From assembly GCA_003285105.1 (NCBI GenBank), contig CP030158.1, forward strand, positions 4,202,449-4,266,448: DNA of 64,000 nt. Reading direction: 5' to 3'. The notes under the pieces are model-generated. The model searched no databases. It was not told the DNA's origin and saw only the letters and a program-made list of their open reading frames with translations. This stretch comes from Roseithermus sacchariphilus (GTDB lineage: Bacteria > Bacteroidota > Rhodothermia > Rhodothermales > MEBIC09517). Of this stretch, positions 1 to 8,393 are shown one piece after another; the first letter of the stretch is position 1; each line of letters opens with the position of its first letter. Made by a program: the position numbers and the translations under genes.

Positions 1-683
1 TGGTGCAGATCCACGACGGGCAGTTCGCCTACGCCGCCTGGCTGATCGTGCTGGCGGGCTTCTTCGACATGCTCGACGGCATGATGGCCCGGCTCACGAA
101 CTCGCAGAGCCTCTTCGGCGTGGAGCTGGATTCGCTGTGCGACGTCGTCTCGTTCGGGGTGGCTCCGGCCTACCTGGTCTACGTCTTCGGCCTGAGCGAA
201 CTGGGCGTGCCGGGGCTGATCGTGGCCTCGCTGCCGGCCCTCTGCGGCGCCGTCCGCCTGGCCCGCTTCAACGTCTCGTTCGACGGCGAGAAGAAGGACT
301 ACTTCACGGGGCTGCCCATCCCCATGCAGGCCGCGGCCACGGTGGCGCTCATCCTGCACCTGCAGGACGCCTCGTGGTTCGGCGAACCGCCCTTCAGCAT
401 CCGCAACGTGCTGATGCCAGCCGTGATCGTCCTCTCGGCGCTGATGATCTCGAACATCCCGTTCGACGCCGCTCCCCGCCCCTCCCCCGGCTACATCCGC
501 GCCCATCCGTACAAGTCGATCGGCTACCTGGGCGGCGTCCTGCTGGTGCTGTTCCTTCAGGCGACGGGCCTCCTGCTCGGGCTGGTCGCCTACCTGCTGC
601 TCGGCATCGGCCAGGCCGGCTACCGGCTCGTCCGCGCCATCCTGGCGGCCCCCGACCCTACGGACACCGCCGAACCGCCCTGA
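1..683 (+). CDS. pssA: CDP-diacylglycerol-serine O-phosphatidyltransferase, 5' truncated
   Basis: Makes phosphatidylserine from CDP-diacylglycerol and serine at the inner membrane, the first committed step to phosphatidylethanolamine. The visible part carries the full CDP-alcohol phosphotransferase signature DG-x2-AR-x8-G-x3-D-x3-D, beginning about 25 residues into the readable frame, followed by several hydrophobic segments. Family members normally have another 15-25 residues and a first membrane helix before this motif. The in-frame GTG at position 3 is therefore probably internal, and the true start lies before the window. Assignment to phosphatidylserine synthase rather than another CDP-alcohol transferase rests on the FGVAPAYLVY stretch after the motif. 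The gene stops 118 bases before purS. Confidence 0.85.
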   Translation, partial: VQIHDGQFAYAAWLIVLAGFFDMLDGMMARLTNSQSLFGVELDSLCDVVSFGVAPAYLVYVFGLSELGVPGLIVASLPALCGAVRLARFNVSFDGEKKDYFTGLPIPMQAAATVALILHLQDASWFGEPPFSIRNVLMPAVIVLSALMISNIPFDAAPRPSPGYIRAHPYKSIGYLGGVLLVLFLQATGLLLGLVAYLLLGIGQAGYRLVRAILAAPDPTDTAEPP

Positions 684-801
684 TTTCGTGGAAACTACGT
701 GGCGACAGAGCCCGCCCGGATGGTATCTTGACACCGGGCTGCGGAACACCCCCGGGGAAACCCGTCGGCCCGCTATCGTCCATCTTCTACCGACCACCGC
801 T

Positions 802-1065
802 ATGTTCAAAGCCCACGTCGCCGTCACGCTGCGTCCCTCCATCCTCGACCCTCAGGGCAAGGCCATCCAGCACGCCCTCCACAACCTCGGGGCCACGGCC
901 ATCGAGCGCGTGCGCGTCGGGAAATACATCGAGCTGTGGGTCGAAGAAGACGATGAGGCGGCGGCGGAAGCCATCGTCCGGGAGGCCTGCGAGAAGCTGC
1001 TCGCCAACCCGGTGATGGAAGACTTCACGATCGAACTGGAACGCGTCGAAGGCGAACCCGCCTGA
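802..1065 (+). CDS. purS: Phosphoribosylformylglycinamidine synthase subunit PurS
   Basis: Small subunit of the three-part FGAM synthase (PurS-PurQ-PurL), which converts FGAR to FGAM with glutamine-derived ammonia in de novo purine synthesis. The 87-residue product matches the family length and has the typical opening (FKAHVAVTLRPSILDPQG) and the RVGKYIELWVEEDD strand. ATG at 802 is chosen because the conserved domain begins directly after it; upstream in-frame sequence is low-complexity. No purQ or purL is adjacent, whereas purK and purE lie near 60 kb, so the pathway genes are dispersed. Confidence 0.92.
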   Translation: MFKAHVAVTLRPSILDPQGKAIQHALHNLGATAIERVRVGKYIELWVEEDDEAAAEAIVREACEKLLANPVMEDFTIELERVEGEPA

Positions 1066-1103
1066 ACGCATCCGTATCGTTGCACCCGACATCTCGCTGC
1101 TCC

Positions 1104-1442
1104 ATGACGGTGCCGGTTCCCACGCTGCCCCCCCTGCCCGTCCTGGCCGACGCCCCGCGCCCGGCGGCGCCGGAGACGGACGTCCTCGTCGACGTCGCCA
1201 CCGACGAGCGGCTGGACGACCCCTGGCGCGTCATCCTCTACAACGACGACATCCACTCGTTCGACGAGGTGATCCTGCAGCTCGTCAAGGCGACGGGATG
1301 CACCCCCGCCCGTGCCGAGGAACTGGCCTGGCGGGTGCATACCCAGGGCAAGGCCGCCGTCTTCGAGGGGTCCTTCGAAGACTGCTTCCGCGTGCAGGGC
1401 GTCCTGCGCGAGATCCAGCTCGTCACGGAGATCGAGGGCTGA
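1104..1442 (+). CDS. clpS: ATP-dependent Clp protease adaptor ClpS
   Basis: Adaptor that binds N-degron substrates and delivers them to a ClpA/ClpC unfoldase. The 112-residue product has a proline/alanine-rich N-terminal tail of about 35 residues and then the ClpS core. Core motifs include the WRVILYNDD strand (substrate pocket Asn-Asp) and the VHTQGKA segment carrying the conserved His. A TTG at 1080 would add eight residues, but the ATG at 1104 is more credible. The tail is longer than in E. coli ClpS. No Clp ATPase gene lies in this window. The next gene starts 11 bases downstream. Confidence 0.9.
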   Translation: MTVPVPTLPPLPVLADAPRPAAPETDVLVDVATDERLDDPWRVILYNDDIHSFDEVILQLVKATGCTPARAEELAWRVHTQGKAAVFEGSFEDCFRVQGVLREIQLVTEIEG

Positions 1443-1453
1443 GACGCACCGCC

Positions 1454-2485
1454 ATGCCTGCTGCTGCCCTGCGCTGCCTCCTGCTGCTCGGCCTGCTCCT
1501 GCCGCCCGCTGCCCTGCACGCCCAGGGCACCCTGCACCGCGCCGACCTGGGCCGCTGCCCGCTCGACGGCGGGGCGGTGCTGGATCCCTGCCTCGTCGGC
1601 TACCGGACCTTCGGCACGCTCGACGCCGGGCGGACGAACGCCATCCTCTTCCCGACCTGGTTCACCGGCACCTCCGAGCAACTCATCGGTCAGCTCGGCG
1701 ACGGCGGTCTGGTGGACACCACCCGCTTCTTCGTGGTGCTGGTCGATGCGCTGGGCAACGGCGTCTCCACGTCCCCCTCGAACAGCCCGACGCAGGCCGG
1801 CGAGGCCTTCCCGACCATCACCATCGGGGACATGGTCCGCGCGCAGGCCCGGCTGGCAACGGAGGTCCTCGGGCTGGAACGGTTGCACGCCGTGATGGGC
1901 ATCTCGATGGGCGGAATGCAGGCGCTGCACTGGATGGTCGCCTACCCCGACCGGGTCGACCGCGTCGTGTCCATCGTGGGGACGCCGGCGCAGACCGGGG
2001 CGGACCGGCTGCTCTGGACCGCCCAGCTGGAGGCCATCGACGCCATTGGCGCCATCGCAGGCGGCGAGGCCGCAGAGGCCGAGGTGCTCGAAGCCGTGGC
2101 GGCCATGCAGGCCTACGCGCTGACGACGCCGGCCCACCTGGCCGCCATGCCGCCCGAGGCCTTCCACACCTACCTGGCCGACCAGCAATCCGCCACGCTG
2201 CGCTTCGATGCGTACGACCGCGCCGCGCAGCTCCGGGCCATGCTGGCGCACGACATCTACGCCGCCACCGGGCTCACGCCCGACACCATCGCCGACCGCG
2301 TCCGAGCCCGGGTCCTGATCGTCGTCGCCCGCCAGGATCACATGGTCAACCCCGCGCCGGCCCTCGCCCTGGCGTCGCAGATCGACGCCGCCACGCTCGT
2401 CCTGCCCGGCCCCTGCGGCCACCTGGCCCCCGGCTGCGAAGGCGAGACGATGCGCCCCGTCGTGCGCGCCTTCCTGGAACGCTGA
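1454..2485 (+). CDS. Exported alpha/beta hydrolase of the homoserine acetyltransferase (MetX)-like family
   Basis: A 343-residue protein with a clear N-terminal signal peptide (Leu-rich core ending in ALHA-Q), so probably periplasmic or secreted. After the signal it shows an alpha/beta hydrolase fold with a nucleophile elbow GISMGGMQAL, which closely resembles the MetX elbow. Near the C-terminus it has ARQDHMVNP (acid position) and GPCGHLAPGCEG (likely catalytic His). True MetX enzymes are cytoplasmic, so a role in methionine synthesis is unlikely; an exported esterase or acyltransferase is the better guess. The substrate is unknown. ATG 1454 is selected because the signal peptide starts there. 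Confidence 0.75.
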   Translation: MPAAALRCLLLLGLLLPPAALHAQGTLHRADLGRCPLDGGAVLDPCLVGYRTFGTLDAGRTNAILFPTWFTGTSEQLIGQLGDGGLVDTTRFFVVLVDALGNGVSTSPSNSPTQAGEAFPTITIGDMVRAQARLATEVLGLERLHAVMGISMGGMQALHWMVAYPDRVDRVVSIVGTPAQTGADRLLWTAQLEAIDAIGAIAGGEAAEAEVLEAVAAMQAYALTTPAHLAAMPPEAFHTYLADQQSATLRFDAYDRAAQLRAMLAHDIYAATGLTPDTIADRVRARVLIVVARQDHMVNPAPALALASQIDAATLVLPGPCGHLAPGCEGETMRPVVRAFLER

Positions 2486-2513
2486 CTGGCCGCCCCACCC
2501 CAGGCCCGCCGCC

Positions 2514-3155
2514 ATGTCCGGCCCGACCGACACCTACCGCACGCTCGCCGGGCCGTCCCGGGCCGAGATCAAGGTCAAAGGCTCGCGCTTCATCGCCGAG
2601 GCGTTTCCCGTCCCCGACGCCGACGCGGCCGAGGCACGGATCGCCGCCCTCCGCAAGCGCGAATACAACGCCACCCACGTGTGCTCGGCGTATCGGGTCG
2701 GACGGGACGGCCAGACCTTCCGCTACCACGATGACGGCGAGCCGAGCGGCACCGCCGGCGCCCCCATCCTCCGCCAGATCGAAGGCCGCGGCCTCACCAA
2801 CACGCTCGTCGCGGTGACGCGCTATTTCGGCGGGACGAAGCTCGGGACGGGCGGGCTGGTGCGGGCCTACGGCGACGCCGCCGCGGCCGCCCTGGACGGG
2901 GCCACCCTCGTCGAGCGGGTCGTTCGCGTGCCCGTGCGGCTGCAGTTCGCCTACGCCGACACCGCCCCCGCGATGCGCACCCTGGAGGCCTTCGACGCCG
3001 AGATCCGGGAGACCCGGTACACCGACGACACCGAACTCCTCGTCGCCGTGCGCGCCTCCGAGGCCGACGCCCTCATCGCCCGGTTCATCGACCACCTCGC
3101 CGGCCGGGGCCGGGCGGAACGGCTGGAAGACGAGGCATCGGACCCGGAAGCCTGA
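2514..3155 (+). CDS. YigZ/IMPACT family protein
   Basis: A 213-residue member of the UPF0029/IMPACT family (YigZ in E. coli, YvyE in Bacillus). The diagnostic block DGEPSGTAGAPIL followed by VTRYFGGTKLGTGGLVRAY is intact in the middle of the N-terminal domain. The C-terminal ferredoxin-like half is present, so the length is normal. Biochemical function is uncertain; eukaryotic IMPACT regulates translation through Gcn1. The gene is convergent with rnhA, separated by only 13 bases. Confidence 0.85.
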   Translation: MSGPTDTYRTLAGPSRAEIKVKGSRFIAEAFPVPDADAAEARIAALRKREYNATHVCSAYRVGRDGQTFRYHDDGEPSGTAGAPILRQIEGRGLTNTLVAVTRYFGGTKLGTGGLVRAYGDAAAAALDGATLVERVVRVPVRLQFAYADTAPAMRTLEAFDAEIRETRYTDDTELLVAVRASEADALIARFIDHLAGRGRAERLEDEASDPEA

Positions 3156-3168
3156 GGCCTCTCCCCTT

Positions 3169-3615
3169 TCACCGCTTGTAGGCGTCCATGGCGGCCACGG
3201 CCAGGCGGTCGACGTAGTTGTTCAGTTCGTCGTCGGCATGGCCTTTGACCTTGACGAAGGTGACGTCGTGCTGCTCGACGAGCGGGATGAGCTGTCGCCA
3301 CAGGTCCTGGTTCTCGACGGGCTTCTTCGAGGCCGTCTTCCAGCCGCGCCGCCGCCAGGCGTCCAGCCACCCGTCGTTGAAGGCCCGGGCCAGATAGGCG
3401 CTGTCCGTGTGCAGCGTCACCCGGCAGGGCTCCTTGAGCGCCCGGAGCGCCTCGATGGCGGCCTGCAGCTCCATGCGGTTGTTCGTCGTCCGCTCCGTGC
3501 CACCGCTGAGCTCCTTGCGATGCCGGCCGTGGATCAGCAGCGCGGCCCAGCCGCCGGGGCCGGGGTTGCCGCTGCACGCGCCGTCGGTGTAGATGGTGAT
3601 GTGTTTTCGAGGCAT
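3169..3615 (-). CDS. rnhA: Ribonuclease HI
   Basis: Cytoplasmic endonuclease that cuts the RNA strand of RNA-DNA hybrids. The 148-residue product carries the four metal-binding carboxylates: Asp11 in YTDGACSGNPGPGG, Glu49 in NNRMELQAA, Asp71 in HTDSAYL, and the C-terminal Asp in KGHADDELNN...VDRLA. Length and spacing match E. coli RNase HI. The gene is divergent from obg, with 148 bases between the two starts. Confidence 0.95.
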   Translation of the reverse strand: MPRKHITIYTDGACSGNPGPGGWAALLIHGRHRKELSGGTERTTNNRMELQAAIEALRALKEPCRVTLHTDSAYLARAFNDGWLDAWRRRGWKTASKKPVENQDLWRQLIPLVEQHDVTFVKVKGHADDELNNYVDRLAVAAMDAYKR

Positions 3616-3763
3616 GGAGGGAACGGCCGGGGCGAGAGCAGGAGAACGAGCAAGGTAACCGCACGCCGGCGACGATGCTTCAAAAGAGCCGTGAAAACCC
3701 GGACGCGACTGGCACGTTTAGCAACGCAGTACGCATTCCTCCGGCCTCATCCCCCCTCCTCCC

Positions 3764-4792
3764 ATGAAATTCGTCGATTACGTCACCATCACCGTTCGCA
3801 GCGGCAAAGGCGGAGCGGGAGCGGTGGCCTTCCGCCGTGAAAAATTCGAACCGCGGGGCGGCCCGGCCGGCGGCGACGGCGGGCACGGCGGCTCGGTCAT
3901 CCTGGAAGCCGACCCTCACCTCTACACCCTGCTCGATCTGCGCTACAACCGCCACCACTTCGCCCCGAACGGGCTGCCCGGCGAAGGCGGTAACCGCAAA
4001 GGCAAGGACGGCGCGGACATCGTGCTGCGCGTCCCCCCCGGCACCGTCGCCACCGACACCGACACGGGGGAGGTCCTGGGCGAGTTGAACGCCCCCGGCG
4101 ACCGGCTCGTGCTCGTGCACGGCGGCCGCGGCGGGCGGGGCAACGCCTTCTTCAAGTCCGCCACGAACCAGGCCCCCCGGTATGCCCAGCCCGGCGAGCC
4201 GGGCCAGGAGCGCAACGTCACGCTGGAGCTGAAGCTGCTGGCCGACGTCGGGCTCGTCGGCTTCCCCAACGCCGGCAAGAGCACCCTCATCTCCACGCTC
4301 TCGGCGGCCCGCCCGAAGATCGCCGACTACCCCTTCACCACGCTGGAGCCCGCGCTGGGCGTCGTCTACGTGGGCGAGTACCAGTCCTTCGTCATGGCCG
4401 ACCTGCCGGGCATCATCGAAGGCGCCCACGAGGGCAAAGGGCTGGGCGACCGCTTCCTGAAGCACATCGAGCGCAATGCGGTGCTGCTGTTCGTCATCCC
4501 CGTCACCAGCGAGGACCCGGGCGCCGAGTACGCCACGCTGCTCGACGAACTGCGGCAGTACAACCCCGAGATGCTCTACAAGCCGCGCATCGTGGCGCTC
4601 ACGAAGATCGACCTGCTGCCCCCCGAGGAGCGCACCGCCCTGCCCGAGGCCGTCCGGGACCGGTTCCCCGCGGAGGTCGAGCTGTTCCCCGTCAGCGCCG
4701 TCGCCCAGATCGGGCTCCAGCCCCTCAAGCAGCGGCTCTGGGAACACATCCAGGCGGAACGGGCGCACGAAGCCGAGGCGTCGGGGAGATAG
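3764..4792 (+). CDS. obgE: GTPase ObgE/CgtA
   Basis: Essential Obg-family GTPase acting in late 50S ribosomal subunit assembly and stress control. The 342-residue product begins with the glycine-rich Obg fold (residues 1-158, with repeated GGxGG turns such as GGPAGGDGGHGGSV). The G domain follows, with P-loop GFPNAGKST near residue 163, switch II DLPGIIEGAHEGKGLG, and NKxD-type motif TKID. There is no long C-terminal OCT domain; the protein ends soon after the G domain, as in many Bacteroidota. It is followed after 84 bases by an unrelated HNH gene. Confidence 0.95.
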   Translation: MKFVDYVTITVRSGKGGAGAVAFRREKFEPRGGPAGGDGGHGGSVILEADPHLYTLLDLRYNRHHFAPNGLPGEGGNRKGKDGADIVLRVPPGTVATDTDTGEVLGELNAPGDRLVLVHGGRGGRGNAFFKSATNQAPRYAQPGEPGQERNVTLELKLLADVGLVGFPNAGKSTLISTLSAARPKIADYPFTTLEPALGVVYVGEYQSFVMADLPGIIEGAHEGKGLGDRFLKHIERNAVLLFVIPVTSEDPGAEYATLLDELRQYNPEMLYKPRIVALTKIDLLPPEERTALPEAVRDRFPAEVELFPVSAVAQIGLQPLKQRLWEHIQAERAHEAEASGR

Positions 4793-4876
4793 GCGGGGGC
4801 ACGAGCTCCGACGTGCAGAGCAGCGAAGAACCATCGAGAGACCCTGATATCCTAGCGGGATTTACAATCGGATCCC

Positions 4877-5614
4877 ATGCCTACTCCGCACTCCCCCCAT
4901 ACACCCGACGCCGGGGACTACCTCGAAGCCCTGAAGCAAGTTGGAAGCCGCAATCACTACATCAGCATGCTTCAGGCACACTATCATGCAGCGGAACGCA
5001 CGATCACACCGAAGCAGATGGCCCATGCAGTGGGCTATGCACACTTCGGAAGCGCCAACCTGCACTACGGTATCCTGGCTCGCAAGGTAGGAGATGTGCT
5101 GAACTACCATCCGCAACCGGAGAGCCTGGGTACACTGGTGATCTTCGAAAAACGGCAGGGAGAATGGCACTGGATCATGCGTCAGGAAGTAGCGCATGCC
5201 CTCGAAATGCTAGGTTGGGTGAACCCTGTTACCTGGTCGCTACCCGACGAAGTGGACGAGGCCTCCCACCTGATCGAGGGTGCCATCCGCCGTATATCAG
5301 TCAATGCCTACGAGCGCAATCATGAGGCTCGCAGGCGTTGTATCGATCATTATGGCACTCAATGCTTTATTTGTGGCTTCGATTTCGAACGCACCTATGG
5401 TAAGGTGGCTAAAGGCTACATCCATGTTCATCATCTAGTGCCTCTTTCCGAGATTGGAGAATCGTACAACGTCGATCCTCTAAAAGACTTGCGCCCCGTC
5501 TGCCCGAACTGCCATGCGGTCATTCACCTCCGGCAACCACCCTACACGGTTGAAGAGGTGAGAGCCTTCATCCAGGCACAGAACAGCTCTTCGATAACAC
5601 AACCAGAGTTCTGA
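4877..5614 (+). CDS. HNH endonuclease domain protein
   Basis: A 245-residue protein whose last 100 residues form an HNH nuclease domain. Visible features are CFICGFDF (first Cys pair), IHVHHLVPLSEIGE (catalytic His-His), then LRPVCPNCHAVIH (second Cys pair and His). The N-terminal 140 residues (including TPKQMAHAVGYAHFGSANLHYG) are not a domain I can name with certainty; the layout resembles McrA-like restriction or standalone HNH proteins. The coding sequence is visibly less GC-rich than its neighbours, particularly in the second half, which suggests horizontal acquisition. No methylase or other defence gene lies beside it. Its biological role is unknown. Confidence 0.8.
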   Translation: MPTPHSPHTPDAGDYLEALKQVGSRNHYISMLQAHYHAAERTITPKQMAHAVGYAHFGSANLHYGILARKVGDVLNYHPQPESLGTLVIFEKRQGEWHWIMRQEVAHALEMLGWVNPVTWSLPDEVDEASHLIEGAIRRISVNAYERNHEARRRCIDHYGTQCFICGFDFERTYGKVAKGYIHVHHLVPLSEIGESYNVDPLKDLRPVCPNCHAVIHLRQPPYTVEEVRAFIQAQNSSSITQPEF

Positions 5615-5652
5615 TCGGGTCTTCCTTACCCCCTCAGGTTACACACCCGGCG

Positions 5653-6858
5653 GTGGGCCGTCTATGGGGGCGTCCCGCCCGTAGCACCCGTCTCCTGCCA
5701 CCCGTGCCGTCTCCCGGACTGCCTTCGCTCTTTGACGCCGACACCGCCGAGGCGCCCGACGAAGCCCGGGAGCAGCGGGCGCTCGTGGCGCTGTCGATGG
5801 TGCCGGGGGTGGGGCCGGGGCGTGTGCGGGCGCTGCTGGCCCGGTTCGGCTCGGCGACGGCGGCGCTGGCGGCCCCGGCGCCCGCGCTGGCCGAGGTGCC
5901 GGGCATCGGGCCGCAGACCGCGCGAGCCATCCGGGGGTTCGACGAGCACGCCGCGGCGCACGCTCAGTTCGACCAGGCCGCCCACGTCGGGGCGAGGCTG
6001 GTCGCCTCGTGGGACGACCGCTTCCCGCGGCTCCTGCGGCAGATCTACGATCCCCCGTCGTTCCTCTGGATGCGCGGCACGCTGACCGATGCCGACGACC
6101 AGGCCATCGCCATCGTCGGCACGCGGCGGGCGACGGACTACGGCAAGCGGCTGGCGGCCGAGTTCGCCGCGGAGCTGGTCCGGCACGGCTTCACCATCGT
6201 CAGCGGCCTCGCCTACGGCATCGACGCGGCGGCACACCGGGCGGCGCTGGACGCGGGTGGCCGTACGCTCGCCGTGCTCGGCTCGGGCGTGGATCGCATC
6301 TACCCGGCCCGGCACACCCGGCTGGCTCGTGCCATCACCGAACAGGGAGCGCTGCTCTCGGAATACGCCCTCGGCGCAAAGCCGGACGCCGTCAACTTCC
6401 CCCGCCGCAACCGCATCATCAGCGGGCTGACGCGGGGCACGCTCGTGGTCGAAGCCTTCGAGACGGGCGGCGCGCTCATCACGGCGCGGCTGGCGCTGGA
6501 GCAGAACCGCGAGGTCTTCGCCCTGCCGAGCCCAGCCCACAGCCCGGCCGGCCGGGGCGCCAACCGGCTCATCCAGCAGGGCCACGCCAAGCTCGTCCTG
6601 ACGGTCGGCGACATCCTGGACGAACTCGGCCTCGCCGCTCCCCCTTCACCCTCGTCGCCCGAAGCGACCCCACCCCCACCGCCGCTCTCCGGCGTCGAAC
6701 GCACCCTCTACGACGCCCTCACCCCGCAGCCGCAACACATCGACGCCCTCTGCCTCCAGACCGACCTCGACCCCTCCACGGCGCTCGTCTACCTGCTGAA
6801 CCTGGAGTTCAAGGGGCTCGTCCGGCAAATGGCGGGGAAGCAGTTCTATCGGGCCTAG
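5653..6858 (+). CDS. dprA: DNA-processing protein DprA
   Basis: Single-strand DNA-binding recombination mediator that loads RecA during natural transformation. It has an N-terminal helix-hairpin-helix region (VPGVGPGRVRALLARFG, VPGIGPQTARAI). A Rossmann-like core follows, with IAIVGTRRATDYG, SGLAYGIDAAAH, the NFPRRNRIISGL block and ETGGALITARLALEQ. A C-terminal winged-helix domain of about 70 residues follows a proline-rich linker. The start is uncertain: GTG 5653 gives 401 residues, and GTG 5704 would remove an arginine/proline-rich 17-residue lead. No other competence genes are adjacent. Confidence 0.93.
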   Translation: MGRLWGRPARSTRLLPPVPSPGLPSLFDADTAEAPDEAREQRALVALSMVPGVGPGRVRALLARFGSATAALAAPAPALAEVPGIGPQTARAIRGFDEHAAAHAQFDQAAHVGARLVASWDDRFPRLLRQIYDPPSFLWMRGTLTDADDQAIAIVGTRRATDYGKRLAAEFAAELVRHGFTIVSGLAYGIDAAAHRAALDAGGRTLAVLGSGVDRIYPARHTRLARAITEQGALLSEYALGAKPDAVNFPRRNRIISGLTRGTLVVEAFETGGALITARLALEQNREVFALPSPAHSPAGRGANRLIQQGHAKLVLTVGDILDELGLAAPPSPSSPEATPPPPPLSGVERTLYDALTPQPQHIDALCLQTDLDPSTALVYLLNLEFKGLVRQMAGKQFYRA

Positions 6859-7006
6859 CACGGGGCGAAGGAGGACGGTTGGGATAACGACAGGGATTCC
6901 CTTCGGATCGTCGCACTTCGTCCTTCGCACGTAACCCTGAGGAAGCATTCCTGAACCAGCGTGCGTACCACGACGCGTTTCGCTTCCCACCCACGCGCTT
7001 TCCCCC

Positions 7007-8140
7007 ATGCCCGACCGCCTTGCCGCGCTGCGCCGGCAGTTTCCCCACACCGCCGACACCGTCTACCTCAACCACGCCGCCGTCAGCCCCCTCAGCCGGC
7101 GCGTGGTGGACGCCCTGGATGCCTACCTCACCGAGCGGCACCGGACGAACATCGAGAACTATTTTGACTTCGCGCCGACCATCGAAGAAACGCTGGAGCA
7201 GATCGCGCGGATGCTCGGCACGAGGGCAGACCGCGTCGCGTTCGTGCCGAACACGTCGAGCGCGCTGAACGTGCTGGCACAGGGGCTCCGCTGGCAGCCG
7301 GGGGACCGGATCGCGCTTCCGGGCTGCGAGTTTCCGGCCAACGTCTACCCCTTCATGAACCTCCAGCGGCACGGGGTGGCGGTCGATTTCATCCCGCATC
7401 GCGAAGGCACCTTCACGCTGGAGGACATCGAGCGCACACTGACGCCGCGCACCCGGCTGCTGACGCTGAGCTGCGTGCAGTTCCTCTCCGGCTACCGCGC
7501 CGACCTGCCGGCCATCGGGCGCCTCTGCCGTGAACACGGCGTCATCTTCTGCGTCGATGCCATCCAGGGCCTCGGCGCGCTGCGCCTCGACGTCGAGGCC
7601 TGTGGCATCGACTTCCTGGCCTGCGGCGGCCACAAGTGGCTGATGGCGACGCAGGGCATCGGCCTTCTGTATCTGACCGAGGCGTTGCAGAGCCGCATCG
7701 ACCCGCCGGCCGGCTGGCTCCACGGACCCGTCGACTGGGACCACTTCTTCGACTACGAACTGGCCTTCCACCCGGACGCGCGGCGCTTCCACCTCGGCAC
7801 GATGAACGCGCCCGGCATCGCGGCTCTGCATGCGGCGCTGACGCTCCGCGAGGAAACCGGTCCGGCCTGGTGCGAGGCCCAGGTGCTGGACCGCAGCCGC
7901 CGGCTCGCCGAGGGGCTGGCCGGCCTCGGCCTGCGTCGCTACGGCACCGACGACCCGGCTCACGCCTCCGGCATCGTCACCGTGCACCACCCCGCCCCGG
8001 AGGCGCTGTTCGAACACCTCCGGCAGCATCGCATCCACACCGCGCTCCGCAACCGGCTGCTCCGCTTCTCCCCCACGTACTACAACCACCCGGACGAGGT
8101 CGAGGCAGCGCTGGACGCCGTTGCCGCCTTCGCCCCCTGA
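7007..8140 (+). CDS. Aminotransferase class V (cysteine desulfurase/isopenicillin epimerase-like)
   Basis: A 377-residue fold-type I PLP enzyme. It opens with YLNHAAVSPLSRRV, the class V substrate-binding segment, and has FVPNTSSALNVLA (cofactor phosphate region), the cofactor Asp in FCVDAIQGLGAL and the Schiff-base Lys210 in CGGHKWLMATQGIG. The HKW context is typical of the CsdA/epimerase-like branch rather than the housekeeping IscS, and no catalytic-loop Cys of the IscS or SufS type is evident. The reaction is therefore unassigned; a selenocysteine lyase, isopenicillin-N epimerase or amino-acid lyase type activity is possible. It stands alone between dprA and mscS. Confidence 0.82.
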   Translation: MPDRLAALRRQFPHTADTVYLNHAAVSPLSRRVVDALDAYLTERHRTNIENYFDFAPTIEETLEQIARMLGTRADRVAFVPNTSSALNVLAQGLRWQPGDRIALPGCEFPANVYPFMNLQRHGVAVDFIPHREGTFTLEDIERTLTPRTRLLTLSCVQFLSGYRADLPAIGRLCREHGVIFCVDAIQGLGALRLDVEACGIDFLACGGHKWLMATQGIGLLYLTEALQSRIDPPAGWLHGPVDWDHFFDYELAFHPDARRFHLGTMNAPGIAALHAALTLREETGPAWCEAQVLDRSRRLAEGLAGLGLRRYGTDDPAHASGIVTVHHPAPEALFEHLRQHRIHTALRNRLLRFSPTYYNHPDEVEAALDAVAAFAP

Positions 8141-8393
8141 TACCCTGCTCCCACCGCACCCGCACCTCTCCTGTGTCGCTCCCTCACACCATTGTCACAT
8201 CTCGTCACCGGAACGGCACATTCCTTCCCTTCCACAGAGATCATCTGAGAGACGACGCCCGTACAAGCAATAACGGGCCACGCGTAACGAGGGTGGCAGA
8301 ACGATAGCGGTAGACATCATCCGTCAACCCGCTCGATAACCCGACGTGGGCGCCCGGCCCGTTCAGACTCCTGTTCACCAATCCCCTCTTGCC

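Noticed and set aside
3707-3724. Sigma54 promoter before obgE
   Set aside because: TGGCACG is present, but the expected TTGC at the -12 position is GCAA instead.
4877-5614. Restriction-modification locus
   Set aside because: Only the HNH gene is present; no methyltransferase or specificity gene lies next to it.
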